Positions 25,494 to 34,493 of a stretch of DNA of 35,661 nucleotides are shown one piece after another. The stretch spans positions 1 through 35,661 of the forward strand of contig JAQBZB010000061.1 of NCBI GenBank assembly GCA_027622275.1, read 5' to 3'. The first letter of the stretch is position 1, and each line of letters starts with the position of its first letter. The stretch is from Planctomycetota bacterium (GTDB taxonomy: Bacteria > Planctomycetota > Planctomycetia > Pirellulales > Pirellulaceae). The notes under the pieces were generated by a model, which saw only the letters and a list, made by a program, of their open reading frames with translations, was not told the DNA's origin and made no database searches. A program made the position numbers and the translations under genes.

Positions 25494-26054
25494 CTAGTCT
25501 TCCATCACGTCAGCTTCGCGTTTCTTCGCCAACTCGTTCACCTGTTCCTCGTATTTCTTGATCAGCTCTTGGACTTCGTTCTTGGTGTCATCACGAATGT
25601 CTTCGCTGATCGTCTTGTCCTTTTCAGCTTGGTCGGCCGCTTTATTGGCATCACGACGAACATTGCGGAGCGAGACCTTGGCTTCCTCGCTGATCTCCTT
25701 GATCCGACCGACCATCTTCTTGCGGACTTCGCCAGAGAGTGGCGGAATATTGATGCGGATGAGACGGCCATCACTCTGCGGATTGAAACCCAAATCGCTG
25801 GCGATAATGGCCTTTTCGATTTCCTTGATGGTGCTTGGATCATACGGACGAACGACGATCTGCGTCGGTTCGGGAGCGCCCACGGAAGCCAGTTGCTTGA
25901 TCGGGGTTGGTGAACCGTAGACGTCGACTCGCAAAGTGTCGACCAGCCCTGGGTTGGCTCGCCCGGTGCGAATGCCAGCCAGCGAGGATTTCAGGTGAGC
26001 GATCGCTTTGTCCATGCGATCTTCGGCGTCGAGCAGGATTTCTTCGGCGGACAT
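25494..26054 (-). CDS. frr: Ribosome recycling factor
   Basis: The protein has 186 residues, the normal length. HLKSSLAGIRTGRANPGLVDTLRVDVYG is the family signature at the tip of the three-helix bundle; PPLSGEVRKKMVGRIKEISEEAKVSLRNVRRDAN is the second conserved part. With EF-G it splits the post-termination ribosome. It begins 10 bases after the pyrH stop, the usual pyrH-frr pair. Confidence 0.98.
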   Translation of the reverse strand: MSAEEILLDAEDRMDKAIAHLKSSLAGIRTGRANPGLVDTLRVDVYGSPTPIKQLASVGAPEPTQIVVRPYDPSTIKEIEKAIIASDLGFNPQSDGRLIRINIPPLSGEVRKKMVGRIKEISEEAKVSLRNVRRDANKAADQAEKDKTISEDIRDDTKNEVQELIKKYEEQVNELAKKREADVMED

Positions 26055-26064
26055 AATAGACCTC

Positions 26065-26814
26065 TCATTTCTTAGACGCTGGAGCGATCAACGTCCCGAC
26101 CTTCTCTCCCCGTACAGCTCGCTGGATGTTGCCGTCCTTTCGGTAATTGAAGACCAGGATCGGCACCGCGTGCTCCATACAGTGAGTAATGGCGGTCGAG
26201 TCCATCACACGCAGATTCTTCTCCAGCACGGTGTTGAAGTCGAGTTCACGATACAGGACGGCGTGCGGATTCTTTTCGGGGTCTTCGCTGTAAACACCGT
26301 CAACGCGAGTTGCCTTCATGACGATTTCGGCTTCGAGTTCCAACGCGCGCAACGCAGCAGCCGTGTCAGTTGTCACGAATGGCCCGCCGGTTCCCGCCGC
26401 GAGGATGATGATGCGGCCCTTTTCCAAATGACGATGGGCTCGCCGGCGGAGATACGGTTCGGCGACGCCGTCCATCTGGATCGCAGACATCAAGCGAGTC
26501 TCACAGCCGATCGACTCCAACGCATCTTGCAGAGCAAGTCCGTTGATCACGGTTGCCAGCATTCCCATGTAGTGGGCGGTCGCTTCGTGGATACACGCGC
26601 TGGCGTCTTTGAACTGAGCACCGCGAAGGATATTTCCGCCGCCGATGACGACGGCGATCTGGCAGCCAAGCTCTTGCGCCTGATGGACTTGCCGGGCGAT
26701 ATGCACGACCTCTTCCATGCTGATGCCGCGTTCACCACCACGGCAAAAGCTCTCGCCCGAAAGCTTGAGGATCACGCGCTTGTAGCGGGGCGTCTCACTT
26801 GTCGATTCACTCAT
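26065..26814 (-). CDS. pyrH: UMP kinase
   Basis: The protein has 249 residues. [11 protein letters not shown] near 13-24 is the phosphate-binding lysine strand; [10 protein letters not shown] and [17 protein letters not shown] are the nucleotide and UMP-binding segments; [21 protein letters not shown] is the catalytic/UMP loop. It phosphorylates UMP to UDP in pyrimidine synthesis. The start ATG 26814 has GGTGGAG upstream. A terminator separates it from tsf, so it can be transcribed apart from rpsB-tsf. Confidence 0.98.
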   Translation of the reverse strand: MSESTSETPRYKRVILKLSGESFCRGGERGISMEEVVHIARQVHQAQELGCQIAVVIGGGNILRGAQFKDASACIHEATAHYMGMLATVINGLALQDALESIGCETRLMSAIQMDGVAEPYLRRRAHRHLEKGRIIILAAGTGGPFVTTDTAAALRALELEAEIVMKATRVDGVYSEDPEKNPHAVLYRELDFNTVLEKNLRVMDSTAITHCMEHAVPILVFNYRKDGNIQRAVRGEKVGTLIAPASKK

Positions 26815-26842
26815 CGAAACTCCACCTTGCGGAAGCAGGCAT

Positions 26843-26871
26843 AAAAAAGCCCCGGACGCATCCGGGGCCGT
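26843..26871 (-). terminator. Intrinsic terminator after tsf
   Basis: GCCCCGGA-CGCA-TCCGGGGC is a perfect stem; on the minus strand it is followed by TTTTTT. It lies 16 bases beyond the tsf stop and 28 bases before the pyrH start, so it either ends the rpsB-tsf operon or attenuates pyrH-frr. Confidence 0.92.
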
Positions 26872-26886
26872 TCGAGAAGCAACCGC

Positions 26887-27717
26887 TTACTCGCCTAATA
26901 CCCAATGCACGAACTGAGCAATTTCCATTGCGTTCTCTTTGGCGTATTGCCCCACGGTTTGCTTCGGCTCTTTGACAAACGGCTGCTCGAGGAGAACACG
27001 CTCGGCGTAGTAGCTGCGCAGGCGACCTTCCACCATCTTATCGACGATATTCTCCGGCTTGCCTTCTTGGAGCGCGGCTTCACGCAGGATTTTACGCTCC
27101 GTTTCGACCTCGGCGGCATCCAGATCTTCGACGTTCAATGCCGCTGGCCGCATCGCGGCGATGTGCATGCAAACGTCCTTGGCGGCGACGTCGTTGCCTC
27201 CTTGGACGCCGGCCAGCACACCCGCGATCGTTCCCGCGTTGTGGCTGTATCCGCCAGTTGCTCCCTCAAGACGTTGCAGGCGACCTACGTTAAAGACTTC
27301 TCGGATCTTGTTCATTAGATCGTCACGCTGCTCGCCAAGCGTCTGACCGGACTTGCTAGGAGAAGGCTGGGCGAGAAGTTCGTCGACGGACGACGCACCC
27401 GGTCCGGTGGCAAGTTGCTGGGCCAAGTCGTTGGCCAACTGAATGAACTCGTCGTTCTTAGCAACGGGATCACTTTCGCATTTAAGCTCGACAATCGCAC
27501 CAGTCGCTTTGTCGAGACCGGCGTAAAGCCCGAAACGCCCGAAGGCTGTCTCGCGATCCCCTCTTCCGCCCATCACCTTGAGACCACGTTCACGAAGCCA
27601 TTGGATAGCGGCCTCTTCGTTTCCGTCGCACTCGGTCAGTGCTTTCTTACAGTCCATCAGTGGCAAACTGGTTTTCTCCCGTAAAGACTTCACGGCGGCG
27701 GCTGTGATTGCAGCCAT
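26887..27717 (-). CDS. tsf: Elongation factor Ts
   Basis: From ATG 27717 (MAAITAAAVKSLREKTSLPLMDCKKALTECDGNEEAAIQWLRE) the protein has 276 residues; the frame remains open upstream but the GGAGAAATAGC ribosome site fixes this start. The N-terminal UBA-like domain has SLPLMDCKKAL in the place of the usual TGAGMMDCKKAL. LKCESDPVAKNDEF and the C-terminal VGQYAKENAMEIAQFVHWVLGE are as expected. It exchanges GDP on EF-Tu. It follows rpsB after about 160 bp without a protein. Confidence 0.98.
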   Translation of the reverse strand: MAAITAAAVKSLREKTSLPLMDCKKALTECDGNEEAAIQWLRERGLKVMGGRGDRETAFGRFGLYAGLDKATGAIVELKCESDPVAKNDEFIQLANDLAQQLATGPGASSVDELLAQPSPSKSGQTLGEQRDDLMNKIREVFNVGRLQRLEGATGGYSHNAGTIAGVLAGVQGGNDVAAKDVCMHIAAMRPAALNVEDLDAAEVETERKILREAALQEGKPENIVDKMVEGRLRSYYAERVLLEQPFVKEPKQTVGQYAKENAMEIAQFVHWVLGE

Positions 27718-27876
27718 GCTATTTCTCCTTGCGGTTGTCTGTTCAGCTATTTGAATCCAGCCTGCAAGTGGTACGACACCCAAGAGGCCGGAAGAGTTCA
27801 ATGAAGATCCACTCAGACTCGCAATGACTGCCAGAAACGAATTATCGCCACTGGGAGTATCAGCGAGTCGAGACAC

Positions 27877-28668
27877 CTACGACGCGTCATCCGCCCCGTC
27901 CGCCTCCGACTTGGCATCCGCTTCGGCCTGCACATCGGGTGCGGCCTCGGCGACTTTGGGCTGGGCGTCCTTGTTCTGCATCGCGACGTTTGTCTTTGCC
28001 GCGACGATGGCATCCGCCACTTGCTTGGCGATCAACTCGATCGATCGGATACCGTCATCGTTGCCGGGGATCGGCAAATCGACCAAGTCCGGATCACAAT
28101 CCGTATCGATCAAAGCGACCGTCGTGATGCCAAGCTTGCGGGCTTCGCAGATCGCGTTGTGTTCCTTCTTGGGATCGAAGACGATCAAGCACTCCGGCAA
28201 ACGGTTCATCGATCGCAAACCGTTCAGGTTGCGATACATCTTTCGATACTCACGGTTCAACGCCGATTGCATCTTCTTCGAGTACGTCGCAAGCTCGTCG
28301 CTGGTCCGCAGCCGTTCCAACTCTTCCAAGCGGGCAAGCCGGTTACGAATCGTGCGGAAGTTCGTCAGCGCACCACCAAGCCAGCGCTCGTTCACAAACG
28401 GCATTCCGCAACGAAGCGCCTCCCGCTCAATCGTTCCGCTGGCCTGGCGCTTGGTCCCGACAAACAAGATCAAGCTGCCACCAGCGGCGACATCGCTGAG
28501 GTATTTCTTGGCTCGCAGCAGGCCGCGAACGGTCTCGCGGATATCGATGATGTGAATTAGGTTCTTGCGGGCGTAGATATACGCCGCCATCTTAGGATTC
28601 CAACGGCTGGCCCGGTGGCCGAAATGCACGCCGGCTTCAACGAGTTCCTGAACAAGTGTATTCGCCAC
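27877..28668 (-). CDS. rpsB: 30S ribosomal protein S2
   Basis: The chosen start is GTG 28668, seven bases after GGGAG, giving 263 residues beginning [27 protein letters not shown]; a TTG two codons earlier would sit only one base from [39 protein letters not shown] and the [17 protein letters not shown] segment are diagnostic. The C-terminus carries an Ala/Asp/Glu-rich extension ([17 protein letters not shown]) beyond the normal end. It heads the rpsB-tsf operon. Confidence 0.98.
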   Translation of the reverse strand: MANTLVQELVEAGVHFGHRASRWNPKMAAYIYARKNLIHIIDIRETVRGLLRAKKYLSDVAAGGSLILFVGTKRQASGTIEREALRCGMPFVNERWLGGALTNFRTIRNRLARLEELERLRTSDELATYSKKMQSALNREYRKMYRNLNGLRSMNRLPECLIVFDPKKEHNAICEARKLGITTVALIDTDCDPDLVDLPIPGNDDGIRSIELIAKQVADAIVAAKTNVAMQNKDAQPKVAEAAPDVQAEADAKSEADGADDAS

Positions 28669-28870
28669 AAACAAACTCCCTAACTTCTAGTGACCAACGA
28701 GCGATGACGAGCTGAACCCGCCACAGGTCGAACCTTCGCTCATTCAGCCGAAGGACAAAAGAGCTTCCCCGCCAGTCGCAAATCGTGCTACATGCCCAGT
28801 TTGCGGCGAGGATACAAGCGACTGAATTTATCAGCCTGGAGAAATCAGGTCAATTGGGAGTCGAGCGCGG

Positions 28871-28944
28871 AGTAGCATGGCCTCGTAGGCCGTGCCTTTT
28901 TTGAAGCGTTCCCAAGCCGACACGGCCTACGAGGCCATACTACT
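28871..28944. repeat. Palindromic repeat with 24-bp arms
   Basis: The arms AGTAGCATGGCCTCGTAGGC.. (28871-28894) and the inverse ..GCCTACGAGGCCATACTACT (28921-28944) differ at one position and enclose a 26-base loop. It lies just beyond the 3' end of the TPR gene on the minus strand and may end transcription, but it looks like a dispersed genomic palindrome. Confidence 0.75.
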
Positions 28945-28962
28945 TCTTGCTGCCACCGCGAC

Positions 28963-30582
28963 TTACTCATCCTTGGCACCACCAAGCGTGACCGTAATCT
29001 TGTACTCAGTTTGAAGGTGTGCGTGTGCCTGGCTGGCGTGGCCGTCCTTGGGGAAATTCTTGCAAACTTGCTGAAAGGCCTTGATCGCGGCTTCTTTATT
29101 GCCGGCTTGCTCCTGGGTATAGCCGATCTGAAGCATCGCCCAGGGGGCGGAATTCGGGGCGCCGCCGACGATCTGGCTGTACATAATCACCGCTTCGCCA
29201 TACTCCTTCAACGCGCGATGGCACGCCGCCATCTCCTGGTAGTTGCTCGGAAAATTGTTGCACTGGCGATAGTAGCCGATCGCTTCTTTGTACCGGCCCG
29301 AATCGCGATAACTCGCCGCGATCAGCCATAACCACTGCTCGGCTTTCGCGCTGTCCGACTTCATCAGTTCGTTATAGACTGCGATCGCCTGGTCGTACTT
29401 GCGGGCTTCGCGATAGGCGTTAGCGACTTCACTGCTCCAGCGGGACTGATTGTCCGGGTCGGCCGCGACGTTGCGTTGATAGGCCTGGACCGCCGCGTCG
29501 TAGTTCTGTTGCTGCCGATAGCTGTAAGCAATTTGGTTCTGTGCTTCGATCTTATTCTCGAACTTCGCGTACTGGCCGCGCGCCGGATCGTATTGCCCGA
29601 TCGACTTGTACCAATCACCAAGGCGTTGCAGTGTCGAGTCGTTTGGCCCGAAGCTCTTTAAGATTTGCTCATAGGTTTCAAGGACTTTCGCCTCGCGGCG
29701 CGAGGCGGCTTGCAGGTCAGCCACCGCGTACCAATCCAGCAGTGCCGCTTGTTTTGCCTCGGCGGTCGAGCGATCGGCCGGGATCTGCTGGCGAATCCAA
29801 GCGACGCCTTGATCCGCGAGCTGCTCGCCTTTCGACCGCGTTTCGTCTTTGCTCGTCAGTCGACTGACGGGCGCACGGCTGAAATTCGATACTTGAACGA
29901 CCAACTGATCCGCCGGGTAAGTCGTCGCCAAAGACTTCACGGCCTCGTCAAAGGAGCCGTACTCGAACAGATGGGCCGCAAGTTGTTGAGAGGCGCTGAC
30001 GCAATGGTTCGTCGACTCGCGAGTCCGCTCGGTATCAAATGCCAGCCGCCCCCATAACTTGACGCGGGCCTCGACGTCCTCATCGATCGCCGTGATATCG
30101 ATCAGATCCACCGTTGCATAGACCGCCGCAAGGTGCTTCGGATGTTTCTCGAGAACCACCTGGTGCGCCTTCTTGGCCTTGGCAACTTCGCCCATGTCCT
30201 TGTAGGCATGCCCGATGTAATAGGCTGCCGCAATCGCCTCGGGTGAATCGGGCCAGTAGTCGAGAATCGACTGAAACCCTTCCTTGATGGCCGTGTTTTG
30301 TTTTCGCAGTTCAAGCTGACAGAGGCTCCACTTCAGCTGCGAGTAAGCCGCGCCTTCGCTTTGCTCGTAGAGCGTCAGGAATTTCTCATACTCGGGCAAG
30401 GCGACTTTGTAGTTCTTCTCGCGATAGTACTTTTCGGCAATGTTCAATTGGTAACGCTCTGCCTCGCGCAACTCCTTCCAGCGGGCCAGCGACAATTCGT
30501 CGAGCGGCTCCGCATACAAGGGCGTCGTCAGGACGGCACTTGCCAAAAAGAGCACAAAGAGTTTCGTCAACGTTGCCTTCAT
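28963..30582 (-). CDS. Secreted TPR-repeat protein of the ExbD/DUF4159 cluster
   Basis: From ATG 30582 (MKATLTKLFVLFLASAVLTTPLYAEP) the protein has 539 residues with a signal peptide cleaved after about residue 24; the longer frame would put 13 residues before it. TPR units run through the whole mature part: AEKYYREKNYKVALPEYEKFLTLYEQSEG, AAYYIGHAYKDMGEVAKAKKAHQVVLEKHPKH, YDAAVQAYQRNVAADPDNQSRW, and KEYGEAVIMYSQIVGGAPNSAPWAMLQIG. It should be a periplasmic scaffold. It starts 5 bases after the DUF4159 stop, so it belongs to the same operon. Confidence 0.88.
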   Translation of the reverse strand: MKATLTKLFVLFLASAVLTTPLYAEPLDELSLARWKELREAERYQLNIAEKYYREKNYKVALPEYEKFLTLYEQSEGAAYSQLKWSLCQLELRKQNTAIKEGFQSILDYWPDSPEAIAAAYYIGHAYKDMGEVAKAKKAHQVVLEKHPKHLAAVYATVDLIDITAIDEDVEARVKLWGRLAFDTERTRESTNHCVSASQQLAAHLFEYGSFDEAVKSLATTYPADQLVVQVSNFSRAPVSRLTSKDETRSKGEQLADQGVAWIRQQIPADRSTAEAKQAALLDWYAVADLQAASRREAKVLETYEQILKSFGPNDSTLQRLGDWYKSIGQYDPARGQYAKFENKIEAQNQIAYSYRQQQNYDAAVQAYQRNVAADPDNQSRWSSEVANAYREARKYDQAIAVYNELMKSDSAKAEQWLWLIAASYRDSGRYKEAIGYYRQCNNFPSNYQEMAACHRALKEYGEAVIMYSQIVGGAPNSAPWAMLQIGYTQEQAGNKEAAIKAFQQVCKNFPKDGHASQAHAHLQTEYKITVTLGGAKDE

Positions 30583-30587
30583 TTGTC

Positions 30588-32096
30588 TCACTTCTTTCGC
30601 TGCTGCCGCGAGGCCAGCCATTTACTGTATTCCGAATGGGCGTAGAAGATAACATTAGTTCCCAGCTGATAACAAGCTTCGTAGATCTCCGGCGACACGC
30701 CCGAATGATCGTCGGTCCAAGCGTCGCCGATGTCGCCCGGATGGTAGTAGCAGACCAACCGGCCGTCGACTCGCCAACCGAGAGCGTCCTTGCCGCCGTG
30801 CGGAGCGACGTAGGGCAAGAACGGGATCTGAAACGGGATGCGATGGATGGTGTCATCCAGCGGAATGCGGCTGGGCCGGACGTTTGGCAACACGCGTCCC
30901 ATGAGCCCCACGAACTGGTTGTGAAACTGGCCGCTGCCACCGTTGTCACCGAAGATCATGCCGTGCTTATCGAGCAGGTACTCGCGCAACACCTTGATCT
31001 CGCTGTCGGACATCGAGATGCTCCTCTGGCCGGTCAGATAGACCATCGGCGGGCTCTTCTCGGCAGGAAAATTCTTCAGTTGTCCGACCGTTCGCGATTC
31101 GGTTTGTTTGGCGACCTTTTGTTTGGTCCGGATGCCATATTCGATCAGCATGTTCACGTCCGCGCCAATGCCAAAGTCCTGATCCCAGTCACCTCCAGCG
31201 TACTCCAATCGGATGAAGCGAACTTGCCCTTGCTGCGTTCCTCCGGCGAAACCCGCTCCAGCACCTTCACCGTAACCAACTGTATAAGCATGTTCGGTGA
31301 TCTCGGTCAGCTGTAACTTGATTTCGTCGATCGGCGGCACCTTGAAGCTGATCGCGCTGAACGGATTGACGACGAACTTTTTCTTGATCACTTTCTGGAC
31401 TTTGATTGTTTGCGCGATGGCCTTTTGTTCGCCGCCGCCCGCCGGCATTTCATACAACTCCTGGCAGCCGCCCAGTTGCGTGAAGATCAAGAACAGAATC
31501 AGGAACACGACCGAATACCCGGATAACGCGGCAACCGATTGGTTCAGCTTGGCATTCCGCCTGCCGTAGTACCACGCCAATGGATCGAGCGGGTTGCTAA
31601 TCCGTTGGTCGCTTCGGGCACCATCCGCTCGTGGTGTTGCGAGTGTTGCCAGAACGATCGGTGACTCGGCGCGTTGGGCCAACCGGCGAGCTTCATACCG
31701 TTGCGAGGCGCGCTCGATGGCCCAGACCGCCCACGCGAGCCCGACCAAGAACAACCCGGCCGTACCAACGCGAGCGACGTGCGCTCGCAGAACATCCCAT
31801 TCGAGCGAGTCAAGAGCGAACACTCCGAGGTGCCACAACAAGACATACGCCAGCGACAACACGATGCAAACGGCCAGCTTCCATTGACGGGCGGAACGCA
31901 TTACCCAGCGAATCCAGCCGAGCGAAACCGGAATCGAAGCGAGAAAGACCGTTGCCTGTAGTGCGCTGACAACGAACGCGTCAAACTGAATCCACATCCA
32001 ATTCGCCAGGCAAAGCATCCAGATCGCGACATATGCACCCGTGAGGCGTGCAGCGAGTCGCGGAATCGTGGGAGCCCGGTTGGTGGATGTTTGCAT
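30588..32096 (-). CDS. Membrane protein with DUF4159 domain
   Basis: The protein has 502 residues. The N-terminal part has about four membrane helices (near 15-35, 45-60, 72-92 and 108-128) and a fifth at about 197-217 (YSVVFLILFLIFTQL). The C-terminal half, from about residue 285, is a DUF4159 domain: VRFIRLEYAGGDWDQDFG, MVYLTGQRSISMSDSEIKVLREYLLDKHGMIFGDNGGSGQFHN, and GRLVCYYHPGDIGDAW. The family has no proven function; it is often found with ExbB/ExbD-like genes in planctomycetes. It lies 11 bases after the upstream gene's stop. The domain probably faces the periplasm. Confidence 0.85.
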   Translation of the reverse strand: MQTSTNRAPTIPRLAARLTGAYVAIWMLCLANWMWIQFDAFVVSALQATVFLASIPVSLGWIRWVMRSARQWKLAVCIVLSLAYVLLWHLGVFALDSLEWDVLRAHVARVGTAGLFLVGLAWAVWAIERASQRYEARRLAQRAESPIVLATLATPRADGARSDQRISNPLDPLAWYYGRRNAKLNQSVAALSGYSVVFLILFLIFTQLGGCQELYEMPAGGGEQKAIAQTIKVQKVIKKKFVVNPFSAISFKVPPIDEIKLQLTEITEHAYTVGYGEGAGAGFAGGTQQGQVRFIRLEYAGGDWDQDFGIGADVNMLIEYGIRTKQKVAKQTESRTVGQLKNFPAEKSPPMVYLTGQRSISMSDSEIKVLREYLLDKHGMIFGDNGGSGQFHNQFVGLMGRVLPNVRPSRIPLDDTIHRIPFQIPFLPYVAPHGGKDALGWRVDGRLVCYYHPGDIGDAWTDDHSGVSPEIYEACYQLGTNVIFYAHSEYSKWLASRQQRKK

Positions 32097-32107
32097 CAGA
32101 CGATCGG

Positions 32108-32593
32108 CTATTCAATGCCATCCAGAAGCTTGTCGAGTTTATTGTCGAGCGGGTTCGTTTTCGGGTCGGCTTCAGCCGTGCCGCCGATTCCCATCGCCTG
32201 CGCCGCGCGTTCCAGATCCGGCTCGGTGGAGGTTGCGGCTGTTTGTTCCGTAGGACCAACACTCGTCTCCACGGCAGGCTGCTCTTGTACAGCGGCAGCG
32301 GACGCCGGTTTCTCACTGACGCTCGCGGAACCACTCTGGAGTGCGTACGGAACAACGGTCAAAACAACCAGCAGCACTAAGCAACCAACCGTCGCGGTGA
32401 GGATGCTTCGAAACAGGTTGCTCTCAGCCACCACGCCCATCACTTCCTCGGGGCTGCGGCCTTTCAGGCGGCTGAGAAAATCGCGTAGCTCCGCGGCCGA
32501 CGTGCCACCCTCGGTCTTCAGTCGTTGAAAATCGCTCGCGATTCCGCTGGTTCGATTCTGTTGTTGTTCAAGATGTTCTTTGGTGCTATCCAT
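32108..32593 (-). CDS. Single-membrane-segment hypothetical protein of the ExbD cluster
   Basis: The protein has 161 residues with AAGGAATCACAAA as ribosome site. The N-terminal 60 residues are hydrophilic and helical (DFQRLKTEGGTSAAELRDFLSRLKGRSPEEVM). One membrane helix follows at about 64-84 (ILTATVGCLVLLVVLTVVPYAL), then a Ser/Ala/Glu-rich extracytoplasmic tail that ends in LDNKLDKLLDGIE. I recognise no family. Its place between ExbD and DUF4159 suggests an operon partner, perhaps in the position normally filled by an ExbB or a second ExbD protein. Confidence 0.75.
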   Translation of the reverse strand: MDSTKEHLEQQQNRTSGIASDFQRLKTEGGTSAAELRDFLSRLKGRSPEEVMGVVAESNLFRSILTATVGCLVLLVVLTVVPYALQSGSASVSEKPASAAAVQEQPAVETSVGPTEQTAATSTEPDLERAAQAMGIGGTAEADPKTNPLDNKLDKLLDGIE

Positions 32594-32671
32594 TTTGTGA
32601 TTCCTTCATTGCTGTTCGCTCCGCGAGCATAGCATTTTGTCCGCGGGGCGAACAACGACCATGCTGCAGTT

Positions 32672-33076
32672 CTAATCCCGCTTTTCTTCGACGATGTGAA
32701 TTAAGTCACCGCCGGCTTCGCTAATCGCTTCGATCACTGGTTCAAACCGCTGAGCGAGTGTGTCGTTATGCACTTTGACGAGGACACTTCGCTTGCCTTG
32801 TGGTGCGTCGCCCAACGCGGTTTCAATTCGTCCGGCAAGTTCTGCCACACCAATCTGCTGTCCATTGAGATAGAGTTTGCTGTCCGAGTCGATCAAGACG
32901 CTCACCATCGCGTGTCCCGCATTCTCAAGATTCGTCGCGTTGGCCGGTGTCCATTGCAGATGGCTGTCGTCTTGAGCCCGAGCAAGAATCACGAAGAAGA
33001 TCAGCAGATTGAACGCGATGTCGCCCATCGCCATGCTGGGAACTTCAGCTCGAGATTTTCGCCGGGTGATTTTCAT
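32672..33076 (-). CDS. ExbD/TolR-family biopolymer transport protein
   Basis: The protein has 134 residues, the normal size. The N-terminus MKITRRKSRAEVPSMAMGDIAFNLLIFFVILAR holds the single membrane helix with the essential Asp (D19). The periplasmic domain follows: VSVLIDSDSKLYLNGQQIGVAELAGRIETAL, RSVLVKVHNDTLAQRFEPVIEAISEAGGDLIHIVEEKR. ExbD works with ExbB/MotA-TolQ proteins to carry proton motive force energy to an outer partner. No ExbB-type gene is seen in the cluster. No clear ribosome site precedes ATG 33076. Confidence 0.88.
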   Translation of the reverse strand: MKITRRKSRAEVPSMAMGDIAFNLLIFFVILARAQDDSHLQWTPANATNLENAGHAMVSVLIDSDSKLYLNGQQIGVAELAGRIETALGDAPQGKRSVLVKVHNDTLAQRFEPVIEAISEAGGDLIHIVEEKRD

Positions 33077-33330
33077 GTTCGCAGGAGAGCGGAGCCGACA
33101 AGTCTCGGCTTGGCGTAAGGTAGGTGTTCAACGAAAGCGTCAGGGGCGTGCGTCCGTGGCGGCCGCACACGCGACCGTTCACAGTGTCATCATTATGAAC
33201 CACAACGCCCGCTTTTGTAACAGGGTAAACGTGATGCAGGGGGGGGATTTCGAGGTTGTCAATCCGCAGCTAACCCAGGCGACACCTGACGTGGATAGCG
33301 TCCCGATTCAACTTCTCGGAGAAGACTGCT

Positions 33331-34236
33331 TCACAGTTTCTTCGCCTTCTCAAGTTCTTCGGCGTACTTCTTTTTGTAGAACTCCGCGCTCGCTTTCTCG
33401 ACGGCTTGTTCATAATGCTTGACGGCCAACTTGCCTTCGCCAGCCGCGAGAAACACTTCACCCAGTTCGGAGTGCCAGCGATCGAGTGACTTCTGGGCTC
33501 GGGCGTCGGGCCCCATCGAATCGGCTTTCTTAGCCGCCGTCAGGGCCTTACTCTTTTGTCCGGCTTTGAGCCACGAGCCGGCGGCTTCCTTGTGATGCCA
33601 AGCTTCTTCGTCTTTGTTCAGCGGCGCGATTTCCTCGAACAGTTCCGCACTCTCCACAAACTGTTTCGCCAATCGATAGGCAAACGCAAGTTTCCCTGCC
33701 GTGTCGACTTCCAACTCCTTTCCTTCCGCCTTGTTCAAAGCCAGGAGAAGCTTGAGGTACTCGGCTTGCTTGCCGAAGTCCCGGTCCAACCGGCCGTGGT
33801 AAATGGAAAGAACGTACATCGAGGTCCGGTCCTTGGGATTCTTCTTGAGTCGCTCTTCGTATCGTTTCAGGGTGGCCTCTTGCTGCCCTTTCTTATGAGC
33901 CAGTCCCAGTAGCGACTGGCAGGTCAGCGACGCCATGGCCGGATAGGGCGCGTGGTCGATCACGAACTCGGCGGACTCGTACATGTGAGGAAAGTCGCCT
34001 CCTTCGGCATAGACGACAAGCAATGCCTGATGGACGCGGCACTTGTCTCTATCTGAATCAGCCAGCTTGGCCGCCGCCTCCAGTGGCCCGCGGCTTTCCG
34101 CCAGCTTTCCACCGTTGTACAGCTTCGCTCCCGCCGCCATCGCCTCGCGGTAACTAGAGAAACTAGCCTCTTGGGCCACGACCGTCGATCCAACAACCAG
34201 AAATAGCAACCAGCAGATAGCAAAGCGACGAGGCAT
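33331..34236 (-). CDS. Secreted TPR-like protein upstream of the ExbD cluster
   Basis: From ATG 34236 (MPRRFAICWLLFLVVGSTVVAQEA) the protein has 301 residues with a signal peptide cleaved after about residue 21; AAGGAATTACAAA fixes this start over a frame that begins 54 bases earlier. The mature part is helical with TPR-like pairs: YREAMAAGAKLYNGGKLAESRGPLEAAAKLAD, LAFAYRLAKQFVESAELFEEIAPLNKDEEAWHHKE, and LGEVFLAAGEGKLAVKHYEQAVEKA. It lies 254 bp upstream of the ExbD gene on the same strand and may be the first gene of the cluster. Confidence 0.82.
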   Translation of the reverse strand: MPRRFAICWLLFLVVGSTVVAQEASFSSYREAMAAGAKLYNGGKLAESRGPLEAAAKLADSDRDKCRVHQALLVVYAEGGDFPHMYESAEFVIDHAPYPAMASLTCQSLLGLAHKKGQQEATLKRYEERLKKNPKDRTSMYVLSIYHGRLDRDFGKQAEYLKLLLALNKAEGKELEVDTAGKLAFAYRLAKQFVESAELFEEIAPLNKDEEAWHHKEAAGSWLKAGQKSKALTAAKKADSMGPDARAQKSLDRWHSELGEVFLAAGEGKLAVKHYEQAVEKASAEFYKKKYAEELEKAKKL

Positions 34237-34301
34237 TTTGTAATTCCTTGAGTTGGTAGACAGCGTTCTTCGGAGATGGCGCTCCGCCAATTATAGCAGT
34301 G

Positions 34302-34431
34302 TAAGGCAACTCCCGGAAATTGGCATACCGGAGAACCGCAGACTAGCGCCAGACGGCTGATTTCATCAGTCGGTACGCGCTAGCGTCCGGTCCCCTCTCA
34401 AACCGTTGATTGTTCTCCAGGAGTTGCCTAA
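34302..34431. repeat. Nested palindromic element (MITE-like) with 16-bp inverted ends
   Basis: The left end TAAGGCAACTCCCGGA and the inverse of the right end TTAGGCAACTCCTGGA differ at two positions. Inside lies a further inverted pair around GACTAGCGCC and GCGCTAGCGTC, with a GGCTGATTTCATCAG centre. CTAGCG and GGCTGATTT also occur in the elements at 15668 and 18750, so all may belong to one family. Confidence 0.7.
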
Positions 34432-34493
34432 AGCTCAGTGCGAGGCGAGCAATGTAGGGGCGGCGAGTCTTCGAGCCCCACGAGAAGCCTGGC

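Noticed and set aside
33236-33250. Run of nine or so G residues upstream of the ExbD region as a phase-variation tract.
   Set aside because: It lies outside any convincing coding frame or promoter, so there is no evidence for switching.
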